A stretch of DNA of 64,000 nucleotides from Tenericutes bacterium MO-XQ (GTDB taxonomy: Bacteria > Bacillota_I > Bacilli_A > Acholeplasmatales > Acholeplasmataceae), in the NCBI GenBank assembly GCA_002838185.1, contig CP017948.1:1240001-1304000 (forward strand). Reading direction: 5' to 3'. A program made the position numbers and the translations under genes. The notes beneath the pieces are model-generated. The model had not been told where the DNA came from. It searched no databases and saw nothing but the letters and a program-made list of their open reading frames with translations. Positions 1 through 8,380 of this stretch are shown one piece after another. The first letter of the stretch is position 1. Every line of letters starts with the position of its first letter.

Positions 1-1
1 A

Positions 2-817
2 TTATCATTATTAGAAATTGAAACATTATCATTAAAGATAGACACACCTAAATGTATATCAAACAAACGAATTAAAGAAATCACCATCAAAGAAAAATAT
101 GATGGCAAATACATTGAAGTGATTCATGTCTATGAAGATGATGATGTTATAAATGAGCATAAAATAAAAAAAGAAGTGATGGGGATTGACTTTGGGTATA
201 ATAACTTAGCGATGTGTGCCCTAACAAGTGGACATCATCTATCAATCGATGGGTTAAGATTAAAAAGTATGAATCAAAGATATTGGAAACGTATATCAAA
301 AATAGCTTCTTTAAGAGAAAACCAACATGTACTCACAAAAAGAATGATTGGTTTAATGGAAAAGCGGAACCATCAAATGACTTATGGCATATATAAAGCA
401 GCTAAGTTAATCATTGAACATGCTAAAAAAGAAAATGTCAAAGAAATCATCATTGGATATAATGAAGGATTTAAAGATGCGAAAACAAGTAAGAAAAATA
501 ATCAGTGGTTTAAATCGATTCCAATCGCACGATTAAGAGATAGAATCATATCTTTAGCAGAAGCAAATGATATGTCATATCAAGTTATCAATGAGTCATA
601 CACATCAGTCGCATCTTTTATTGATCAAGATGCATTTCATCAAAAAGAGTATTCTGGTAGAAGAATCAAAAGAGGACTTTATGAAAGTAAAAAAGGCATC
701 TTAATCAATTCAGATTTGAATGCCTCATTAAATATGATTAGAAAATGCAACCCCGATGCCTTAGGGACAGGGTTTAAAGGTTGGAACACGCCTAAACGAA
801 CTTACCTATTTGGGTAA
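2..817 (+). CDS. tnpB: TnpB-family RNA-guided nuclease, C-terminal part (5' truncated by window edge)
   Basis: The reading frame is open from base 2 through an internal GTG at 119, so the gene starts outside the window; about 271 residues are visible. The RuvC-like catalytic set is present: Asp in GIDFGYNN, Glu in IIGYNEG and Asp in INSDLNAS. Canonical TnpB carries a four-cysteine zinc finger just before the last Asp. Here that stretch (YTSVASF to SGRRIKRGL) has no cysteines, which fits the zinc-finger-less TnpB branch seen in some clostridial and cyanobacterial copies. The visible part looks intact and could encode an active RNA-guided nuclease. No TnpA transposase is visible. The guide RNA of such elements normally overlaps the 3' end of the gene. 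Confidence 0.85.
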   Translation, partial: LSLLEIETLSLKIDTPKCISNKRIKEITIKEKYDGKYIEVIHVYEDDDVINEHKIKKEVMGIDFGYNNLAMCALTSGHHLSIDGLRLKSMNQRYWKRISKIASLRENQHVLTKRMIGLMEKRNHQMTYGIYKAAKLIIEHAKKENVKEIIIGYNEGFKDAKTSKKNNQWFKSIPIARLRDRIISLAEANDMSYQVINESYTSVASFIDQDAFHQKEYSGRRIKRGLYESKKGILINSDLNASLNMIRKCNPDALGTGFKGWNTPKRTYLFG

Positions 818-832
818 GAATTGTTTTAAAGG

Positions 833-850
833 AGTAATTTTTAAATTACT
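833..850. terminator. Short palindrome between tnpB and the PIG-L gene
   Basis: AGTAATTT-TT-AAATTACT followed by TTTTG on the plus strand. It overlaps the stop codon of the minus-strand PIG-L gene. It is a weak candidate bidirectional terminator, and could also belong to the right end of the TnpB element. Confidence 0.35.
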
Positions 851-1550
851 TTTGTTCTAGAGAATCTTTAATTACTTTTTTAGATAGTGGTGAGATGTCA
901 AAAGCTTGAGCATAAGTTGTTCTAGCTTCTTTACCCCGAACAGACATTAATGATTCATAATACTCTTTATATTTAAATGAAGTACTATGTAAAGCGAACC
1001 AATGTGTTGATATTGCTTTTTGCCATAATTTAAAACCAGCTTCTGATACTTTAACATAAACATAAGGAGAAAAACCTTCAGGATCTTCCCAGTTTTCTGC
1101 ATAATATGGACCACTAGCAAAATGTGCAGGATCTTTTCTTTCAAACCCCTGGATACCCGCATAAAACTGAGCGTCTTTAACAATTAAATGTGTTGTTTCG
1201 TGATCTTTATGCATTGAATTTTTCCAGTGAGTAATCAGTAGATCAGGCTTATATGCTCTAATTAAATCAGCAACTTCAAACTTGATTTGATCACTGTTCT
1301 GTAAAGTTCCATCATCATAAGGTAATACAATAGCGACTCCATTTAACATATCAGCAAATGCTTTTGCTTCATTTTGTTTTTGTTTTCTATACGTCTTAAC
1401 ATCCATATCTTTTGGATTACCCTTTTCCCCACTTGTAAGCGCAACTGTAATGATTTTATGTCCTTCTAAAGACATGCTTGCTAAGACACCACCTGCAGTA
1501 AGTTCCATATCTCCTATGTGAGCACCAATTGCCATAATTGTTTTAGCCAT
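846..1550 (-). CDS. PIG-L/LmbE family N-acetyl-sugar deacetylase-like protein
   Basis: A 234-residue protein of the PIG-L fold, zinc-dependent deacetylases of N-acetylglucosamine-type groups. The N-terminal metal motif usually written AHPDDxE appears as AHIGDME, keeping His and Asp but losing the first Asp of the pair. The second ligand region reads HKDHETTH. Length is normal for the family. Its start codon overlaps the TAA of the upstream GNAT gene (TAATG), so the two are translationally coupled. Natural substrate cannot be told from sequence; the altered HPDD motif makes deacetylase activity likely but not certain. Confidence 0.8.
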   Translation of the reverse strand: MAKTIMAIGAHIGDMELTAGGVLASMSLEGHKIITVALTSGEKGNPKDMDVKTYRKQKQNEAKAFADMLNGVAIVLPYDDGTLQNSDQIKFEVADLIRAYKPDLLITHWKNSMHKDHETTHLIVKDAQFYAGIQGFERKDPAHFASGPYYAENWEDPEGFSPYVYVKVSEAGFKLWQKAISTHWFALHSTSFKYKEYYESLMSVRGKEARTTYAQAFDISPLSKKVIKDSLEQK

Positions 1551-2521
1551 TATGATATTTCCTTTCTCATATCAGCCCAAGATCTCACAATCTTAAAGCC
1601 TTCATTTTCATATATATGTCTTGCTGGATTATTTTCACCAGTAAATAATGTCATGTAATGCGCACCGATTTCATTCAAATGATAGCATAAGGAAGAAAAT
1701 AGAACTTTTCCGATGCTTAACCCTCTATAATCACTATGAACACCAATGCCGGTGAAATACCCTCTTAAACTTGGTTGTACAGCAAGAGGTCCGGTAAAAC
1801 CAATCATCTTACCTTTTGTTTCTGCAATCAATACTGGTTTATGAGCAATGATGGCATCTTTAATTTCTTTTTTCCACAAAGGATTATTTAAGTTATTAAA
1901 TAATTGATCAAATCCTTCGTGATTTTCTGTTGCATATACAATGTTAATATCTTTTTGCTTGAGTGTTTCTATACGTGTAAGTATATCTTTAGAGTACTGA
2001 TAGTTTCTAATATCTTTATAATAACTATTTTGGATAGCAAAAGTATCATAACCCATAGCTTTAAAAAAGATAAAAGCAGTTGAATCCATGTCGACACCAG
2101 GACTATTGGGATGATCATCAGAAGAAGTGTGTGGTATCTTCCAAGTTAAAGTTATGGGATTAAAAAACACTAAATCAATTGTTTTCATAGATGCATATTT
2201 TTCTTTAATAAATAATTCAAAGTGATTAAGAAGAGATTTACCTATATGTTGCCTTCTATATGTTGGATCAACTAATATCATTGTAATATAAGCTTTTTTT
2301 CTTTCCCTGTGCATAACTCCAGAAATGAATCCTAAAATGACAGACTCCTTCTCATAAACAAAAGAAATAATATCGTATGCTTCAGTTTTTCTGTTTAAGA
2401 ACTTTTCTTCAAAAGACAACTTATCTAAAGGCTTATACAAGAAATCTTTTGTTTGACTGATTTCATTGAATAACATGTGACAAGCATCAACGTGCTCAGT
2501 TGACATCATAGATATATGCAT
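1550..2521 (-). CDS. Double-domain GNAT acetyltransferase
   Basis: About 323 residues with two GNAT domains in tandem. The N-terminal domain has the acetyl-CoA loop region RRQHIGKSLL, the C-terminal one YRGLSIGKVLF followed by N-PARHIYENEGF, typical of motif A and the C-terminal strand of GNATs. The start is placed at the ATG at 2521 because AAGGAG lies six bases upstream; a longer frame reaches 2551 but would place that ribosome site inside the gene. It is followed directly by the PIG-L gene with a TAATG overlap. The acceptor substrate is unknown. Confidence 0.8.
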   Translation of the reverse strand: MHISMMSTEHVDACHMLFNEISQTKDFLYKPLDKLSFEEKFLNRKTEAYDIISFVYEKESVILGFISGVMHRERKKAYITMILVDPTYRRQHIGKSLLNHFELFIKEKYASMKTIDLVFFNPITLTWKIPHTSSDDHPNSPGVDMDSTAFIFFKAMGYDTFAIQNSYYKDIRNYQYSKDILTRIETLKQKDINIVYATENHEGFDQLFNNLNNPLWKKEIKDAIIAHKPVLIAETKGKMIGFTGPLAVQPSLRGYFTGIGVHSDYRGLSIGKVLFSSLCYHLNEIGAHYMTLFTGENNPARHIYENEGFKIVRSWADMRKEIS

Positions 2522-2614
2522 CATATGCTCCTTACGAACTTTTATACTCAAATTATACCAAATCCATAGTCTATATGATTAAATTGTCAGATTTTAAAAT
2601 AAATTTTCAAAAAA

Positions 2615-2636
2615 AAGTAAGCAGATTTGCTTACTT
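2615..2636 (-). terminator. Terminator after the hydrolase operon
   Basis: AAGTAAGCA-GATT-TGCTTACTT hairpin followed, reading the minus strand, by a run of T. It overlaps the stop codon of the alpha/beta hydrolase gene and closes the three-gene minus-strand operon. Confidence 0.75.
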
Positions 2637-3242
2637 CATTTGTTTGATAATGTTTTGATACCAATCGATGATACCTTTTAACTCTGGTTCAGAGAAGCGA
2701 TGTCCATAGTCTGTATATATTTCTTTAACGTGTGCGTTCGCATCTTTAAATAATTTTATTAATGCCTTAGTTTCATCGATATCAATTAAAGGATCTTCAT
2801 ATCCAGCACCAATAAAAATATGAGTTTTATCTAGATTAGTAGGTTTTATATCTTTGAAAGGTACCATCGGATGTGATAAAATCGCATATTTAATTTCATC
2901 ATGATAATGAAACAATAAACTACCTAAAATATTAGCTCCATTGGAATACCCAAATCCAATTAATTTACTTTGATTAAGGCTGTATTTTTCTATAGCTTCA
3001 TCAATAAATGCTTTTAGTTGATGAGTTCTTTCAATTAAATCCTTTTCATCAAAAACACCTTCACTTATGCGTTTGAAAAATCTTGACATACCATTTTCTA
3101 AAACATCACCACGAACACTCAATATGTTTGCATTAGGATCGATCATTTCAGCAATAGGAATCAAGTCTTTTTCACTACCACCAGTACCATGAAAAAGCAT
3201 AATCGTTCGATCATTTTCACCATTTCTAAATAAATGTTTCAT
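2631..3242 (-). CDS. Alpha/beta hydrolase, MhqD/carboxylesterase-like
   Basis: A 203-residue single-domain hydrolase. The nucleophile elbow is GYSNGAN (Ser in G-x-S-x-G), the oxyanion region is LFHGTGGSEKD, and the catalytic His lies in TDYGHRF near the C terminus. This matches the phospholipase/carboxylesterase group that includes Bacillus MhqD. The start codon abuts the TAA of the marR gene with no spacer, and AAGGAGG lies upstream inside marR. As last gene of a dioxygenase/MarR/hydrolase operon it probably acts in detoxification of quinone-like electrophiles; that role is inferred from context. Confidence 0.8.
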   Translation of the reverse strand: MKHLFRNGENDRTIMLFHGTGGSEKDLIPIAEMIDPNANILSVRGDVLENGMSRFFKRISEGVFDEKDLIERTHQLKAFIDEAIEKYSLNQSKLIGFGYSNGANILGSLLFHYHDEIKYAILSHPMVPFKDIKPTNLDKTHIFIGAGYEDPLIDIDETKALIKLFKDANAHVKEIYTDYGHRFSEPELKGIIDWYQNIIKQMK

Positions 3243-3683
3243 TTAGATTTCCTCCTTTTTAAGGAGTTCCTCACTGTAATAACCCACTTTTTTAAGAAGT
3301 GTTGTCATGGTAACAAGCTCTTCGGTATTCAATATATTGAAGACTTTTTTTACAGTGATTTTGTGGTGCTCAAAAATAGACTCAAAAAATTCTTTTCCTG
3401 AAGGGGTTATATCAATGGTAATTTCTCTTTTGTCATTTGGATTTTTAAGTCTATCTACATGTTTTTTCTTATATAATTGATCAATCACATATGTCATTGA
3501 ACTGTTTGCCATTAGCAGTTTTTTACCAATGTTTGCCATGGGTTGTTTACCTTTATGATATAAGTATTCTAAAACACCAAATTCTGTTGTGTTAATCCCA
3601 TAAGATTCGATATCTTTTTTTAAAACACCTTCAAGTGCATGTGTTGCACGTAGCATGATAGCTACAGCTTTTAAATCAGTCAT
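3243..3683 (-). CDS. MarR-family transcriptional regulator
   Basis: About 146 residues with a MarR winged helix-turn-helix: the recognition region is around ANIGKKLLMANSSMTYVIDQL and the wing around NPNDKREITIDITPSG. The frame can be extended to 3752, but the ATG at 3683 has AAGGAGT directly upstream and begins MTDLKAVA, a normal MarR N terminus; the longer version would overlap the dioxygenase gene. It lies between the dioxygenase and hydrolase genes. By analogy with MhqR it may repress its own operon. Only a weak inverted repeat (AAATT at 4693, AATTT at 4709) is seen upstream of the operon. Confidence 0.85.
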   Translation of the reverse strand: MTDLKAVAIMLRATHALEGVLKKDIESYGINTTEFGVLEYLYHKGKQPMANIGKKLLMANSSMTYVIDQLYKKKHVDRLKNPNDKREITIDITPSGKEFFESIFEHHKITVKKVFNILNTEELVTMTTLLKKVGYYSEELLKKEEI

Positions 3684-3687
3684 GGGT

Positions 3688-4680
3688 TTACTCCTTAAAA
3701 TATTCTTTTTCGAATGTTTTGTCACTACGTTTTGTATCGATGGGTTTAACAACTTTTTCTACATAATCTCTTTGATTTCTAAATCTAGGAGGTAGAGCTA
3801 ATGTTTCACCAAGAGTCTCATAATCTTCCTCATCATCTATAAAACCAGGTCCTTCAGTTGCAAACTCAAATAAAATGCCAGGATGTAATCTAGTATATAA
3901 GGATTTAAAGTAGAAGCGGTCGACATAACCAGAATGTCTTGCACCTAGTTGATCCAAATGATCAACCCACTCATAAAGTTCGTCTAAATCCTCAATTCTA
4001 AATGCGACGTGGTGAACACTGCCATAGCCTTGTCTACCGTAATTCATATCTTTTGTATCCTTAACAATAACACTTGCACCATTACCGCCTTCACCCATTT
4101 CAAATAGAGTCAAGGTATCTTGATTTTTTATTTTTTTCATATAAAGCATATCAACTAATACTTGAGTCATATAGTTGATATCAGATGTATTTAAAAAGAT
4201 AGGTCCTAGGCCAGTAATCGCATACTCATTAGGTACAGGTCCTTTTTGCCAAGGGGTACCTGAAGAAATCCCTTCGATATTTTCATCTGAAAATAAAGCA
4301 TATTTTTGTCCATCAAAATCTTCAAAAAATAGGGACTTTCTATCAAAAAATATTTTGATATCATCGTGCTTAACATCATACATGTCAAAACGCTTTAACC
4401 AGTAATTTAAAGCTTCATCAGATGGGACACGAAAAGATGTTCTTGATATTGAATTTGTTCCCTCTACACCTTTTTCTACACCCTTAAAATCAAAGAATGT
4501 CATATCAGTACCAGGTGATCCCTTATCATCTGCAAAAAATAAATGATAAGTTTGGATATCATCTTGATTGACTGTTTTTTTGACAAGTCTTAATCCTAAT
4601 GTGTATGTAAAAAATTCATAGATTTTTTTTGCATCACTTGTAATTGCAGTTACGTGATGTATGCCTTTTAAATTGTTCAT
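3688..4680 (-). CDS. Glyoxalase-fold ring-cleaving dioxygenase, MhqO/MhqA-like
   Basis: About 330 residues with two vicinal-oxygen-chelate modules. Putative metal ligands are the His of GIHHVTA at the N terminus, the His of GSVHHVAFR in the second half, and the Glu of ILFEFATEGPGF. The start is the ATG at 4680, preceded by GAGGTG; a GTG at 4689 lies inside the ribosome site. This is the first gene of a minus-strand operon with marR five bases downstream and then the hydrolase. Family members in Bacillus (MhqA, MhqE, MhqO) are induced by methylhydroquinone. The substrate here is not proven. Confidence 0.85.
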   Translation of the reverse strand: MNNLKGIHHVTAITSDAKKIYEFFTYTLGLRLVKKTVNQDDIQTYHLFFADDKGSPGTDMTFFDFKGVEKGVEGTNSISRTSFRVPSDEALNYWLKRFDMYDVKHDDIKIFFDRKSLFFEDFDGQKYALFSDENIEGISSGTPWQKGPVPNEYAITGLGPIFLNTSDINYMTQVLVDMLYMKKIKNQDTLTLFEMGEGGNGASVIVKDTKDMNYGRQGYGSVHHVAFRIEDLDELYEWVDHLDQLGARHSGYVDRFYFKSLYTRLHPGILFEFATEGPGFIDDEEDYETLGETLALPPRFRNQRDYVEKVVKPIDTKRSDKTFEKEYFKE

Positions 4681-4721
4681 ATGTATCACCTCAAATTAAT
4701 GTAACTCCAATTTAACATATA

Positions 4722-4755
4722 TAAAAAAAGAATTCAAAGCATATGCTTCGAATTC
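4722..4755 (-). terminator. Terminator downstream of the alkylation-repair gene
   Basis: GAATTC-A-AAGC-ATAT-GCTT-C-GAATTC hairpin; reading the minus strand it is followed by seven T. It ends the transcript of the acetyltransferase/DNA repair pair and separates it from the dioxygenase operon. Confidence 0.8.
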
Positions 4756-4780
4756 GTAATAATTAAGATAATTATGTATT

Positions 4781-5440
4781 TTAGAGCCTCATTAAAGCGT
4801 ATTTTTGCTCTTTTGGTAGTTTTTCTAAAGCGTATCTATATGCAACTCTTGGCATTTGGTGGCTATTTTTTACTAAGTAATTATAAACAGTTAACGGTTC
4901 TTTTTGAGATAAGACTTTAAGCATCCATCCATAGCCTTTTAAGACTAAATAATGTTCATCATGCATCAGTAAATCTGATATAAGAAGTATATCGAAATCT
5001 TTATAGTTATTTTTTCTTATTGCATAAATCAATATGACTGCTGTTGCTCGTCTGACTGCAAAATCATGATGATCTTTCCATGCTAGAATTCTTGGAAATA
5101 AATCAGGATAAATCATCAGTAAGTAACCAAATGCATGTGTACAAAAATCATCACAATCCCACCAATCATGAATGTATGAAAGTAACCATGTTTCAAAAAT
5201 ATCAAAAGTTTGTTTGTTATATTGTTTTTTAAACTTAAAGATGATATCAAATGCTATGGTTTTATAATGCCACTTTTCTGTTTTTAAGAGTTGATCACAA
5301 ATATCAATGACATGAGATAAGTCTTTATCCATGGACACATAAACTTTATGTGCAATGTTTCTAATATCTTTTGTGACTGGATGTTTTATAGATGCTAATT
5401 CGTCATCTATATAATTCTTAATTTCTTTATATGTATGCAT
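4781..5440 (-). CDS. DNA alkylation repair enzyme, AlkD-like HEAT-repeat protein
   Basis: A 219-residue all-helical protein of the DNA alkylation repair family (AlkC/AlkD-type DNA glycosylases). Characteristic segments are DWWDCDDFCTHAFG, FAVRRATAVILIYAI and LVLKGYGWMLKVLS, matching the WD-xxD, WxRR and KGxGWxLR positions of AlkD homologues. The product would excise alkylated purines from DNA. It starts four bases after the stop of the upstream GNAT gene, so the two form an operon ending at the hairpin at 4722-4755. Confidence 0.85.
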   Translation of the reverse strand: MHTYKEIKNYIDDELASIKHPVTKDIRNIAHKVYVSMDKDLSHVIDICDQLLKTEKWHYKTIAFDIIFKFKKQYNKQTFDIFETWLLSYIHDWWDCDDFCTHAFGYLLMIYPDLFPRILAWKDHHDFAVRRATAVILIYAIRKNNYKDFDILLISDLLMHDEHYLVLKGYGWMLKVLSQKEPLTVYNYLVKNSHQMPRVAYRYALEKLPKEQKYALMRL

Positions 5441-5444
5441 ATGC

Positions 5445-5906
5445 TTATAGGTACATCTTTAAAATTTGTTCGCCATCATTTAAACCAGTATCTGTAAATC
5501 CATATCCGATATAGAATTTATAAGGTTGATCACCAGTCATTTCACAAGAAGTATAGATGGTTTTGATACCGTCATTGATTGCTTTTTCTTTAATCATATC
5601 TAAAACCTTTGAACCATATCCCTTTTGTTGATAATCTTTAGCAATCATGAATCGCCATAAATAATAAGCAGGATTATCTTCTTTAGGGATGTCATCATCC
5701 CACAGTGCAAGCATGATAAATCCAATAGGTTTATTTCCTAAATAGATTGCTCTTGGCCAAGCTCTTTTTTTATTCACGTATGCTTGAGCAAGTGAAGCGA
5801 TGTTTGGTGCGACACATGTTTGTTGATATTCTGTGAGTGTTTTTGATAATTTTACAACTGCATCAAAATTTTTTGATGTAACTTTCTTTAATGTTAATTT
5901 TGGCAT
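5445..5906 (-). CDS. GNAT acetyltransferase (polyamine-type)
   Basis: A 153-residue single GNAT domain. YYLWRFMIAKDYQQKGYG contains the Q/R-x-x-G-x-G/A acetyl-CoA loop, and PYKFYIGYGFTDTG is the C-terminal GF-x-x-T-G signature. The AYYLWRFM segment resembles spermine/spermidine acetyltransferases such as BltD/PaiA, but this is similarity only. AAGGAG lies upstream of the ATG. It is the first gene of a two-gene operon with the AlkD-like protein. Confidence 0.8.
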   Translation of the reverse strand: MPKLTLKKVTSKNFDAVVKLSKTLTEYQQTCVAPNIASLAQAYVNKKRAWPRAIYLGNKPIGFIMLALWDDDIPKEDNPAYYLWRFMIAKDYQQKGYGSKVLDMIKEKAINDGIKTIYTSCEMTGDQPYKFYIGYGFTDTGLNDGEQILKMYL

Positions 5907-6050
5907 AATAATCTCCTTAAGTATCGTTTATTTATCATTAGTATACTATAATACTCTAAAAAAACAATCTTGATATCTAATAAAAAAGGTATAATTCTGT
6001 TAAAAATAATCGTTTTAAATCCTATTTTTGATAATAAAGTTTTAACTTCT

Positions 6051-6069
6051 TGATATACTTAAAGTATCA
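6051..6069. promoter_or_regulatory. Imperfect inverted repeat upstream of the EEP-family gene
   Basis: TGATATACTT-AAAGTATCA, an almost palindromic element about 30 bases before the ATG at 6098, in a promoter-like A+T-rich stretch. It could be an operator or overlap the -10 element. Nothing identifies the protein that would bind. Confidence 0.3.
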
Positions 6070-6097
6070 TAAAGAATAAAAGATAAGTGGAGGAATT

Positions 6098-7192
6098 ATG
6101 AAAATATTAAAGGTAGTATCTAAAATACTGATTGTTATCTTAATCATTGCTGTACTTTTTGTCGGAACACTTACGGTTTTTGAATATCGACCAGAAGATC
6201 TCGAAGATGTTGAAATTATGAATAATCAAGAAGAAGTGATTCAGTTGGATCAAATATACCAAATCATGACATTTAACATTGGCTATGCTGGTTTAGGTAA
6301 AGATGAAGATTTTGTGATGGATGGTGGCGAAAAAGGTAGAGTTGATTCAGTTGATGTTGTTGAGGATTATTTTAATGGTATCCAAGATTTATTGACTGAG
6401 TATCCATCAGATTTTTATTTACTTCAAGAAGTAGACCAAAAAGCTAGAAGAAGTTATCAGATCAATCAGGTTCAAGGTATCATGGATACTTTAGGTGATG
6501 ATTATTCAAGCCAATATGCACTTAACTTTAAATCAATTTTTGTTCCATTCCCATTATCTTTAACCGATTATATTGGACAAGTGGAAAGTGGTATTCAAAC
6601 CTTAACTCGCTTTGAAGGCATTCAAACCGAACGTCATCAATTTCCTGGATCTTTTAGTTGGCCACTTAGAGTCGCTAATTTAAAAAGAGCAATGATGGTC
6701 TCAACATTTGATATCAGTGGAAGTGATAAGAAACTAGTTGTCGTTAATCTACATATGTCTGCTTATGATAGTGATGGATCCCTTAGAGATCAAGAAATGG
6801 AATATTTAAAGACCTTCTTAGAAGAACAACAAACATTAGGCAACTATGTGATTGTTGGTGGAGATTTTAATCAAACGTTTCCTGAAGCAGATGGTGTATT
6901 TCCTGTAGATTCTAATTTCTATGAAGCTTTTACGATAGAAGATGACTTTTTACCTGAGGGATACCGCTTTGAAGTAGATTTAAGTGAACCTACATGTAGA
7001 CTATTAAATCAACCTTATGTCAAGGGTTCCGAAGGTACACAATATTACTTAATCGATGGTTTTATTGTTTCAGACAATATAGAATTAGAGGCATTATCTA
7101 TAGATCATGAGTATCAAGTGATGACCATAAATCATGAGTTTTTGTATAGTGATCATAATCCTGTAATCATGAAATTCAAATTAACAATTTAA
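6098..7192 (+). CDS. Membrane-anchored endonuclease/exonuclease/phosphatase-family protein
   Basis: A 364-residue protein. Residues 5-27 form one hydrophobic segment (KVVSKILIVILIIAVLFVG), so the rest is probably outside the cell. The EEP fold is recognisable from MTFNIGY (first strand with metal-binding Asn), LLQEVD (metal-binding Glu), VVNLHMSAYDS (His), VGGDFNQ (Asp/Asn pair) and SDHNPVIM (catalytic Asp-His). Possible activities are extracellular nuclease or phosphodiesterase (sphingomyelinase-like); the sequence does not distinguish them. GTGGAGG precedes the ATG. Confidence 0.8.
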   Translation: MKILKVVSKILIVILIIAVLFVGTLTVFEYRPEDLEDVEIMNNQEEVIQLDQIYQIMTFNIGYAGLGKDEDFVMDGGEKGRVDSVDVVEDYFNGIQDLLTEYPSDFYLLQEVDQKARRSYQINQVQGIMDTLGDDYSSQYALNFKSIFVPFPLSLTDYIGQVESGIQTLTRFEGIQTERHQFPGSFSWPLRVANLKRAMMVSTFDISGSDKKLVVVNLHMSAYDSDGSLRDQEMEYLKTFLEEQQTLGNYVIVGGDFNQTFPEADGVFPVDSNFYEAFTIEDDFLPEGYRFEVDLSEPTCRLLNQPYVKGSEGTQYYLIDGFIVSDNIELEALSIDHEYQVMTINHEFLYSDHNPVIMKFKLTI

Positions 7193-7210
7193 AAATGCAT
7201 ATAAAAAAAA

Positions 7211-7239
7211 ACCAAGAAATCTGATCAAGAATTCTTGGT
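7211..7239. terminator. Bidirectional terminator between the convergent EEP and rluF-like genes
   Basis: ACCAAGAA ... TTCTTGGT arms separated by 13 bases, flanked by A-runs on the left and T-runs on the right, so it can serve both the plus-strand EEP gene and the minus-strand pseudouridine synthase, whose 3' end it overlaps. Confidence 0.75.
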
Positions 7240-7935
7240 ATATTTTTTTAATAATTGGAATAATGTTTTTAACTCATTTTGTGTGAGCTCTCTATATTTT
7301 CCAACAGGAATATCCAGAGATATGTTCATAATGCGTGTTCTTTTTAATTTGACGACATTATATCCAAAATAGTCACACATGCGTCTAATCTGTCTATTCA
7401 TGCCTTCAGTTAAAATGACTTTAAACTGCTTTGGTGCAGTTTTTTTGACGATGCATGGTTGAGTAATTTTGTTAAGTATTGGTACACCACTAGCCATTTT
7501 ACTTAAAAATTCAGGTGTGATTTCTTTATCAACATCAACGATGTATTCTTTTTCATGTGCGTTTTCAGCACGTAAAATTTGATTAACAATATCACCATCA
7601 TTGGTCATTAAGATAAGCCCTTCAGAATCTTTATCTAATCTACCCACATGAAAGATACGTTTAGGATAATTCATAAAATCAACGATATTACCTTTAATGG
7701 ATTGATCGGTTGTTGATGTAGTGCCCACTGGTTTGTTTAATGCTAGATAAACAAAATCACGATGTGGGTTTATCGGACGACCATTTACTTTGATTTTATC
7801 TTGATCATCAACTTGATCACCTAAAACAGCAATCTTACCATTGATTGTTACTTTTGATTGTTGAATAAGTCTGTCTGCTTCACGTCTGGAACAGAAACCG
7901 ACTTCACTTAAATATTTATTGATTCTAATGCTCAT
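7225..7935 (-). CDS. rluF: RsuA/RluB/E/F-family pseudouridine synthase, RluF-like
   Basis: A 236-residue rRNA pseudouridine synthase. Residues 1-60 are an S4 RNA-binding domain ([20 protein letters not shown]). The catalytic domain has [20 protein letters not shown], with the catalytic Asp in [10 protein letters not shown], and ends with [15 protein letters not shown]. The wording [18 protein letters not shown] is closest to RluF (23S rRNA U2604, also tRNA-Tyr U35 in E. coli), but RluB/RsuA roles are not excluded. AGAGGAAC precedes the ATG. Confidence 0.85.
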   Translation of the reverse strand: MSIRINKYLSEVGFCSRREADRLIQQSKVTINGKIAVLGDQVDDQDKIKVNGRPINPHRDFVYLALNKPVGTTSTTDQSIKGNIVDFMNYPKRIFHVGRLDKDSEGLILMTNDGDIVNQILRAENAHEKEYIVDVDKEITPEFLSKMASGVPILNKITQPCIVKKTAPKQFKVILTEGMNRQIRRMCDYFGYNVVKLKRTRIMNISLDIPVGKYRELTQNELKTLFQLLKKYTKNS

Positions 7936-8380
7936 AAGTTCCTCTTTGTTTAAATTTACATGTATATTATACCTTATATAAATGATCGATTTAAAAAAAT
8001 CATAAAAAAAGACCCCTGTTAAAGATTAGATATCATTATTATACCTTCTCATTAACTCTTTAGAACCAGTTCATCAATTATTGTGGTGTCATTACTAAGT
8101 TTACGTTAATTTCAAGTGCTCTTGACCTAAGTTTACTATAGTGTCAGACCTAAGTTTACTTTTTTTATGCGCTTTTAGTGATAGAACATTAGAAGTTCTT
8201 ATTAAATGTATCCACTTTCACGACGAAGATACATTGCTTTTTCAAGAGAAAACAAGTTTAACATTTAAAATACTTGGATGCAGCCATTTAATTACATAAA
8301 AACAATTTGCACAATCTTCACTCAATGATTAGTCATCTCCTATATTCTTATTAAAGGTTATAGTTCTTATTTAGTTTTGT
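7936..8380. other. 445-bp gap with insertion-sequence-like terminal repeats, no intact gene
   Basis: No open frame with a ribosome site is seen. The left part is the promoter region of the rluF-like gene. The middle holds three spaced copies of an ACCTAAGTTTAC-like unit (listed separately) that look like one end of a lost insertion sequence. The right part, about 8170-8380, is A+T-rich with nothing recognisable. Confidence 0.5.
8086..8159. repeat. Three spaced direct repeats, probable remnant of an IS21-like terminus
   Basis: Copies start at 8086 (GTGTCATTACTAAGTTTAC), 8118 (GCTCTTGACCTAAGTTTAC) and 8141 (GTGTCAGACCTAAGTTTAC). The first and third agree at 16 of 19 positions; all share CTAAGTTTAC. 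Multiple short direct repeats near a tip are typical of IS21-family ends. No istA/istB-like gene is adjacent, so this would be a deletion remnant. The family assignment is inference. Confidence 0.45.
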
